This document shows positions 59,075 to 64,000 of a stretch of 64,000 bases of DNA, one piece after another. The stretch is from an uncultured Alphaproteobacteria bacterium (GTDB lineage: Bacteria > Pseudomonadota > Alphaproteobacteria > HIMB59), in NCBI GenBank assembly GCA_902616855.1, contig CACMUL010000003.1:62001-126000 (forward strand), read 5' to 3'. Numbering within the stretch: position 1 is the first letter of the stretch; every line of letters begins with the position of its first letter. Made by a program: the position numbers and the translations under genes. The notes beneath the pieces were generated by a model that searched no databases, was not told the origin of the DNA, and was given only the letters and a program-made list of their open reading frames with translations.

Positions 59075-59607
59075 ACGTAACAAATAAAAATAAAACATTA
59101 ATTTTTTTAATGTTGATACTTGGATTTATGGTAAGTCTGGTAATTTTTTCTGTTCCATTGTATAAGCTTTTTTGTGATCTGACTGGATTTCAAGGTTTTA
59201 ATAAAGAAGTAAAAATTCAGGAACAACAACAAAATATCAATTTGGGAGAACTTGATATAAAAGTAATATTTTCAGCCCAGGTAAATGAAGGTTTGGACTG
59301 GATGTTCGAGGCTCCTCAAAAAATGAATATTACAGAAGGTGTAAAGTATGATGTTGTTTTTAAAGCTAAAAATAATACTGACGTTAGCTCAACAGGTACG
59401 TCTATATTTAACATTTTACCACCTAAAATTGGTCCATACCTATATAAGATAGAATGCTTTTGCTTCATTGATCAAACGATAAAACCAAATCAAGTTGTTG
59501 AGTTTCCTGTCACTTTCTATTTAGATCCATTGATACTTGACGATCCTGAGGCAAGTAGGACTAAGAATGTCACTTTGTCATATACCTTTTTTGAGAAAAA
59601 AGAATGA
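59071..59607 (+). CDS. ctaG: Cytochrome c oxidase copper-assembly protein CtaG (Cox11)
   Basis: This 178-residue protein has an N-terminal membrane anchor ('LIFLMLILGFMVSLVIFSV') and a periplasmic immunoglobulin-like domain. 'VPLYKLFCDLTGFQGFN' is the family's first motif. The copper site is 'IECFCFIDQTIKPNQVVEFP' (CFCF). It inserts CuB into subunit I. It starts with TTG at 59071, overlapping the preceding small ORF; 'TTG AAC GTA' is the only in-frame start at the right place. Followed by coxC after 12 bases. Confidence 0.95.
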   Translation: MNVTNKNKTLIFLMLILGFMVSLVIFSVPLYKLFCDLTGFQGFNKEVKIQEQQQNINLGELDIKVIFSAQVNEGLDWMFEAPQKMNITEGVKYDVVFKAKNNTDVSSTGTSIFNILPPKIGPYLYKIECFCFIDQTIKPNQVVEFPVTFYLDPLILDDPEASRTKNVTLSYTFFEKKE

Positions 59608-59619
59608 AATATTGTTTAA

Positions 59620-60462
59620 ATGGTTGATTTAGTATTTAAAGACTCTGAAAAGAAACATAAATTTCATCTTGTAAATCCTAGTCCCTGGCCATTAGTTGGT
59701 GCTTTTTCAGCTCTTTTTCTAGTTTCAGGTGCTATTTTGTATATGCACTATGAGATGCTATGGCCTATGCTAGCAGGTCTTGTTCTAATACTTTTTACTA
59801 TGTTTATGTGGTGGCGAGACATAATAAAAGAGAGTACTTTTTTGAAAGTACACAATTCAATCACTGAGATTGGTCTTAGGTGGGGTATGGCTCTGTTCAT
59901 CACATCAGAAGTTATGTTTTTTGTTGCTTTCTTTTGGGCTTTTTTCGATGCAAGTCTATTACCTAAAACATTTTTAGATGAGTACAAAGAAGTTTTTACA
60001 GGCACTCTTGGAATAGGAGTTTGGCCTCCAAAAGGAATTGAAACTTTTGACCCACTAGATATCCCATACTTAAATACCTTAATTTTACTTTTATCAGGTA
60101 CTACCTGTACATGGGCACATCATGAATTAAGAGAGGGTAATAATAAAGAGGCTCTTAAAGGTTTATATTACACGGTTTTTTTAGGTTTTATATTTTCTCT
60201 TTTACAAATATATGAATACCAACATGCAACTTTTGGTTTCACTGAAGGTATATATCCTTCAACTTTTTTCATGGCAACCGGTTTTCACGGCTTTCATGTA
60301 CTAATAGGTACTTTGTTTTTATTAGTTTGTTTATTGAGAATAAGAAAAGGTCATTTAACCCCAAAAAGACATTTTGGTTTTGAAGCAGCTGCATGGTATT
60401 GGCATTTTGTTGATGTTGTTTGGTTGTTTTTATACATAAGTATCTATTGGTGGGGAAGATAA
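59620..60462 (+). CDS. coxC: Cytochrome c oxidase subunit III
   Basis: This 280-residue seven-helix subunit has 'FHLVNPSPWPLVGAFSALFL' (N-terminal signature), 'MWWRDIIKESTF' and 'GMALFITSEVMFFVAFFWAF' (with the conserved Glu). 'TFFMATGFHGFHVLIGTLF' (GFHG-x-HV) and the final 'EAAAWYWHFVDVVWLFLYIS' close the fold. It stabilises the catalytic subunits and proton uptake. The ctaG stop lies 12 bases upstream and a 43-base gap precedes surf1. Confidence 0.97.
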   Translation: MVDLVFKDSEKKHKFHLVNPSPWPLVGAFSALFLVSGAILYMHYEMLWPMLAGLVLILFTMFMWWRDIIKESTFLKVHNSITEIGLRWGMALFITSEVMFFVAFFWAFFDASLLPKTFLDEYKEVFTGTLGIGVWPPKGIETFDPLDIPYLNTLILLLSGTTCTWAHHELREGNNKEALKGLYYTVFLGFIFSLLQIYEYQHATFGFTEGIYPSTFFMATGFHGFHVLIGTLFLLVCLLRIRKGHLTPKRHFGFEAAAWYWHFVDVVWLFLYISIYWWGR

Positions 60463-60505
60463 ACCAAACATTTATATCTTTTACTTTTAATTCAATTTTT
60501 TATTT

Positions 60506-61177
60506 ATGAATAAGTCATCATTAACATTTGTATTTATAGGAATTTCTATTTTAACCTTTATCTTAGGATCGTGGCAACTTTACCGGCTAAATTGGAAAAA
60601 TGATTTAATGGATAATATTCGTAATTCAATTCTCAATCCCACTTTGTTTTCAGATGTACTGAATTACAATAATTTAGTAACAGTAAAATTAGATGATAAT
60701 TATACAATTCTAAACAAACCAATTTATTTAGAGTCAAAAACATTTAAAGGAAAACCAGGTTATCACCTAATACTTCCGGTAAAGTACAAAAATAGTATAT
60801 ACAGTGTCATTAATTTTGGATGGTTTTTAGACAAAGATGTAGATCAAGTTCAAAATATCATTCAAAGATATCAATCAATCGACAATCCTAAGGTATACAT
60901 AAGAGATTTTAATTCAGATAAACCTTTTTTTACCCCAGAGAATGATTTATCTAATAATACTTGGTACTCTATTAATAAAACTGATTTTAGTCAGTTTTAT
61001 CAATATACATTCCTATCTAAATATTATTTTGTTCTGCTAGATGATAGGGTATCTAAATATACCTTTAATCCTCTTGTATTTTTGAGAAATAATCATTTGA
61101 ATTATTCAATAACTTGGTTTTTGCTTAGCTTGTCAAGTATCGTTATGCTGTTAATTATAAGAAGAAAATATGAATAA
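60506..61177 (+). CDS. SURF1-family cytochrome oxidase assembly protein
   Basis: This 223-residue protein has two terminal membrane helices ('LTFVFIGISILTFILGSWQL' and 'ITWFLLSLSSIVMLLII'). The SURF1 motifs are 'LGSWQLYRLNWKNDLM' (the G-x-WQ-x-x-R-x-x-WK) at the N-terminus and 'PGYHLILPVKYKNSIYSVIN' with 'FGWF' in the middle. SURF1 helps haem a insertion into subunit I. It is somewhat shorter than E. coli-type relatives. It overlaps the M32 peptidase gene by 8 bases. Confidence 0.92.
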   Translation: MNKSSLTFVFIGISILTFILGSWQLYRLNWKNDLMDNIRNSILNPTLFSDVLNYNNLVTVKLDDNYTILNKPIYLESKTFKGKPGYHLILPVKYKNSIYSVINFGWFLDKDVDQVQNIIQRYQSIDNPKVYIRDFNSDKPFFTPENDLSNNTWYSINKTDFSQFYQYTFLSKYYFVLLDDRVSKYTFNPLVFLRNNHLNYSITWFLLSLSSIVMLLIIRRKYE

Positions 61178-62609
61178 ACTTAAAGAGTATTTTAAAAGCT
61201 ACTATGTTTTGAACGATGTCAGCGGTCTTTTATTTTGGGATAATGCAACTAATTTACCAAAAAAAAGTGTTGAATCTAGATCAGAGCAAATGTCTATTTT
61301 ATCTAACTTTACAGATAGAATATTTAGAAGCGAAGAGATTCAAGAAGAAATTCAAAAAGCTGAAAATACAAAATTAAGCGAAGCAGATAGTATATGTTTA
61401 AAATTAATGAAGAGTATTATCGTCAAAGAAAATGCTATTGATCCAGATTTGAAATCTCTACTGATAAAAAAAAAACTAACTTGTGAGCATTTATGGAGAG
61501 AGGCTAGATCAAAAAATGATTCTTCGGTAATTGAAAAAGATTTCAATGATCTATTAGTTTTAGTACATGAGGAAGCTAGTCAATTAGCTAAAGCTACTAA
61601 TCTATCACCTTATGACTCATTAATTTCAAAATTTGATATGGATTATGACTCATCAAAGATAGACAAATTTTTTTCAGTAATTGAGAGAGAAATAATACCT
61701 AAATATTTGGATATTAAAAAAATTAAATCACCTCTTGTTTATAAATCAAATATTTCAGACTCAGAAATATTAAAAATGGTGAAAGTAAAATTAGAACAAC
61801 TCAACTTTGATTTTGACAGAGGTAGAATTGATCAATCTCATCACCCTTTTTGTGGAGGAGCTACAAATGATGTAAGGATAACAACCAGGTTTGAAGACAA
61901 TATATTAGAGTCCTTATCAGCATTATTTCATGAGACAGGCCATGGAGTTTATGAGCAGAATCGACCTAATGAATATCTTTATGAGCCATTGGGTCAATCT
62001 CGTAGTTTAAGCGTCCATGAAAGCCAATCTCTTTTTTTTGAAAATCATATCTTTAAATCAAAGGTTTATTTTAAAATTATAAACAATATTTTTGATAACT
62101 CTAAAGATTTGGAAAAATCGTTTTTAGAGCACTATCATACTGTGAGAGTTAATCCTATAAGGGTTAGTGCTGATGAATTTTCTTACCCGATCCATGTTTA
62201 CATCAGGTATAAAATTGAAAAAGAGATATTTAAAAATAAAATTTACTTTAAAGATATTAAAAATTTATGGAACGAAAACTATTTAAATAATTTGTCAATC
62301 AATCTAATTTCAGAAACAGAGGGGGTTCTCCAAGATATTCATTGGTATGAAGGTATATTTGGTTATTTCCCTACTTATGCACTTGGTGCAATGATAGCCT
62401 CACAAATTAAATATAATTGTCCTTTATTTGATATTTTTTTAGACAACCCTAATGAAGAAAATATAAATAATTTAATCATTTGGTTAAATACTAATATCCA
62501 TCAAAAAGCCTCTTTATATTCATCTGATGAAATGTTAAAAAGCATTTCTGGCGAGAATTTAAACTCAAAATATTATTTAGATCATTTGGTTGATAGATTT
62601 GTTAAATGA
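61170..62609 (+). CDS. Metallocarboxypeptidase, M32 family (Taq type)
   Basis: This is a 479-residue zinc carboxypeptidase. The HExxH site is 'SALFHETGHGVYEQNRPNEY' near residue 253, and the downstream zinc glutamate lies in 'LGQSRSLSVHESQSLFFENH' (HES-Q-S). 'VRVNPIRVSADEFSYPIHVY' and 'QDIHWYEGIFGYFPTYALGA' are M32 signatures. It cleaves C-terminal residues of peptides in the cytoplasm. It is inserted between surf1 and thrC in the operon, overlapping both (8 and 4 bases), where many relatives have surf1-thrC directly. Confidence 0.94.
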   Translation: MNKLKEYFKSYYVLNDVSGLLFWDNATNLPKKSVESRSEQMSILSNFTDRIFRSEEIQEEIQKAENTKLSEADSICLKLMKSIIVKENAIDPDLKSLLIKKKLTCEHLWREARSKNDSSVIEKDFNDLLVLVHEEASQLAKATNLSPYDSLISKFDMDYDSSKIDKFFSVIEREIIPKYLDIKKIKSPLVYKSNISDSEILKMVKVKLEQLNFDFDRGRIDQSHHPFCGGATNDVRITTRFEDNILESLSALFHETGHGVYEQNRPNEYLYEPLGQSRSLSVHESQSLFFENHIFKSKVYFKIINNIFDNSKDLEKSFLEHYHTVRVNPIRVSADEFSYPIHVYIRYKIEKEIFKNKIYFKDIKNLWNENYLNNLSINLISETEGVLQDIHWYEGIFGYFPTYALGAMIASQIKYNCPLFDIFLDNPNEENINNLIIWLNTNIHQKASLYSSDEMLKSISGENLNSKYYLDHLVDRFVK

Positions 62610-63958
62610 AATATATAAGTACGCGAGATGATAAAAAAGAGTACTCTGCTGAGCAGGTACTCAATTTCGGTCTAGCACCAGATGGAGGTCTATTTATTCC
62701 AAATGAAATTCCAAAATTTAGTAATAATCAAATAAATGCATTAAAAGGAAAAAATTATTTTGAAATAGCAAATTTTATTTTAACCCCTTTTTTATCAGAT
62801 ATATTTGAAGCCCCAATAATCAAAAAAATTATTGACGAGGCTTATGGCAAATTTGATAAAGAAATTGTCTCAATATCAAACATAGGTGACAACGATCTCT
62901 TAAATTTATTTCATGGTCCGACACTAGCTTTTAAAGATTATGCTATGTGTTTGTTAGCTAAGATATATGAATACTATTTAAAGAAACTAGATAGAAAGTT
63001 AGTAGTTATCGGAGCAACTTCTGGTGATACCGGTTCTGCTGCAATTCAAGCCTTTAAAGATATTAAAAATATTAGTATTTTTATTTTACATCCTCATAAC
63101 TCCACATCTCTCTTCCAAAGAAAACAAATGACAACTAGTGGAGGTAAAAATGTTTTTAATATTGCCCTAAATGGAAGTTTTGATGATTGTCAAAATTTAG
63201 TAAAAAAACTTTTTAAAGATAAAGATATAAATAATAAATATAGCTTTACTGCAGTGAATTCAATTAATTGGTTTAGGGTGCTACCACAATCAATTTATTA
63301 TGCATGGTCATATCTTAATCATAATATTGATAATTTTGTTGTACCAAGTGGAAATTTTGGAAATATATATTCTGCTCATTTGCTAAAGTCAATGGGATTT
63401 CCAATAAATAAGTTAATTGTTGCGACAAATGAAAATAATATTTTACATCGAATTATAAGCAATAATGATCTACATCTTTACAATGTAGTAAAAACTAATA
63501 GCCCTAGCATGGATATAACAATATCAAGTAATTTTGAAAGACTTTTAGCAGAGCTTCTAGGACCAGGAGCAACAAATGAGCTTTTTCAAAATATACAAAA
63601 CAATGAACATAATAAAAAATTAGAAAGTTCTATTCATAAGTTATTATCTGAGAAATTTTTATCTGAGAGTGCAACTTCTAAAGAGGTTGAAAATCAAATT
63701 AAAATCACATATGAAAATTACAAAATTTTATTAGACCCTCATACAGCTGTTGGCATAGTATGTGCGGAAAAATTAAAATTAAAAAAAGCAATGTGTCTTG
63801 CTTGTGCCCATCCAGTAAAATTTCAGGAAACTGTCCAAAAGGCATTAGGTAACAATGTAAAATATGATAAAAACATAGAATTTCTTAATGATGAAAAATT
63901 TGCAATTTTAGACAACAATTACAAGGAACTAGGAGATTATATAGAAGCACATGCCTAA
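62606..63958 (+). CDS. thrC: Threonine synthase
   Basis: This is a 450-residue PLP enzyme converting phosphohomoserine to threonine. The N-terminal 'MKYISTRDDKKEYSAEQVLN' and 'GLAPDGGLFIPNEIPKF' are typical of the long bacterial form. The PLP lysine is in 'LFHGPTLAFKDYAMCLLAKI', 'VIGATSGDTGSAAIQAF' binds phosphate, and 'NFVVPSGNFGNIYSAHLLKS' is the glycine-rich loop. It shares homoserine-derived precursors with metX. It overlaps the M32 gene by 4 bases and the next gene by 8. Confidence 0.97.
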   Translation: MKYISTRDDKKEYSAEQVLNFGLAPDGGLFIPNEIPKFSNNQINALKGKNYFEIANFILTPFLSDIFEAPIIKKIIDEAYGKFDKEIVSISNIGDNDLLNLFHGPTLAFKDYAMCLLAKIYEYYLKKLDRKLVVIGATSGDTGSAAIQAFKDIKNISIFILHPHNSTSLFQRKQMTTSGGKNVFNIALNGSFDDCQNLVKKLFKDKDINNKYSFTAVNSINWFRVLPQSIYYAWSYLNHNIDNFVVPSGNFGNIYSAHLLKSMGFPINKLIVATNENNILHRIISNNDLHLYNVVKTNSPSMDITISSNFERLLAELLGPGATNELFQNIQNNEHNKKLESSIHKLLSEKFLSESATSKEVENQIKITYENYKILLDPHTAVGIVCAEKLKLKKAMCLACAHPVKFQETVQKALGNNVKYDKNIEFLNDEKFAILDNNYKELGDYIEAHA

Positions 63959-64000
63959 TACTCATAAGCTTAAAAATGGTATGACCTTGATAACAGATTA
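63951..64000 (+). CDS. M16-family peptidase, N-terminal fragment (continues beyond window)
   Basis: ATG 63951, inside the end of thrC, opens 'MPNTHKLKNGMTLIT' and is still open at the window edge. The L-x-NG-x-x-x-x-x start is that of mitochondrial-processing-peptidase-like M16 proteases. thrC-M16 is the usual alphaproteobacterial order. Only 16 codons are visible. Confidence 0.75.
   Translation, partial: MPNTHKLKNGMTLITD

Overview
The window looks like chromosomal DNA of a streamlined marine alphaproteobacterium. It is AT-rich (about a third G+C by eye), genes overlap or nearly touch almost everywhere, and several blocks keep classic alphaproteobacterial order: coxB-coxA-ctaB-ctaG-coxC-surf1-thrC-M16 protease, gloB / metW-metX / hisC-tyrC, lysA-argH, and coq7-dsbB. 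A HIMB59/AEGEAN-169-like or SAR11-like organism would fit, but this cannot be settled from the window. No rRNA, CRISPR array, transposase or integrase was found.

Region 1 (1-9.2 kb) is a carbohydrate/polyol module. A Gfo/Idh/MocA dehydrogenase (cut by the window edge) and a TIM-barrel sugar isomerase/epimerase face a long operon that encodes an ABC importer (binding protein, two permeases, a 63-aa membrane protein, two different ATPases) and both halves of a dihydroxyacetone-type kinase (DhaL, DhaK). The operon ends in a strong terminator. The likely substrate is a short polyol or ketose that is phosphorylated after import.

Region 2 (9.2-17.3 kb) is accessory. It holds small orphan genes and a 2.2-kb integrated element in a tRNA-Ala(GGC) gene. 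The element is bounded by a 52-bp copy of the tRNA 5' half and carries paired 43-bp repeats placed like integrase arm sites. It encodes a 3-hydroxyisobutyrate-dehydrogenase-like enzyme and a decayed LysR regulator but no recombinase. Two clusters of unrecognised small genes follow, with a very AT-rich spacer between them.

Region 3 (17.3-37 kb) is housekeeping. It contains uracil-DNA glycosylase, glyoxalase II, methionine biosynthesis (metXW) behind a probable SAM-II riboswitch, tyrosine/histidine-type genes, phospholipid acyltransferase, lysine and arginine biosynthesis, ubiquinone hydroxylase Coq7, DsbB, a manganese transporter divergent from mntR with a clear operator, an orphan Fe(III)-type permease and a LysE exporter.

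Region 4 (37-55.5 kb) starts with tRNA-Leu(CAA), then a flavin reductase and ribF-ileS-lspA-lipoprotein-pgi. It continues with RNA modification (rsmD, rluB, tadA, rsmE), purD, xseA, and a lipid A/Kdo/envelope block (LpxL-like, lpxK, waaA, DUF374, msbA-like) with ubiA. Divergent pairs here share or nearly share start codons.

Region 5 (55.6-64 kb) is the aa3 cytochrome c oxidase operon (coxB, coxA, ctaB, a 33-aa ORF, ctaG, coxC, surf1). It runs directly into an M32 carboxypeptidase, thrC and the first codons of an M16 peptidase.
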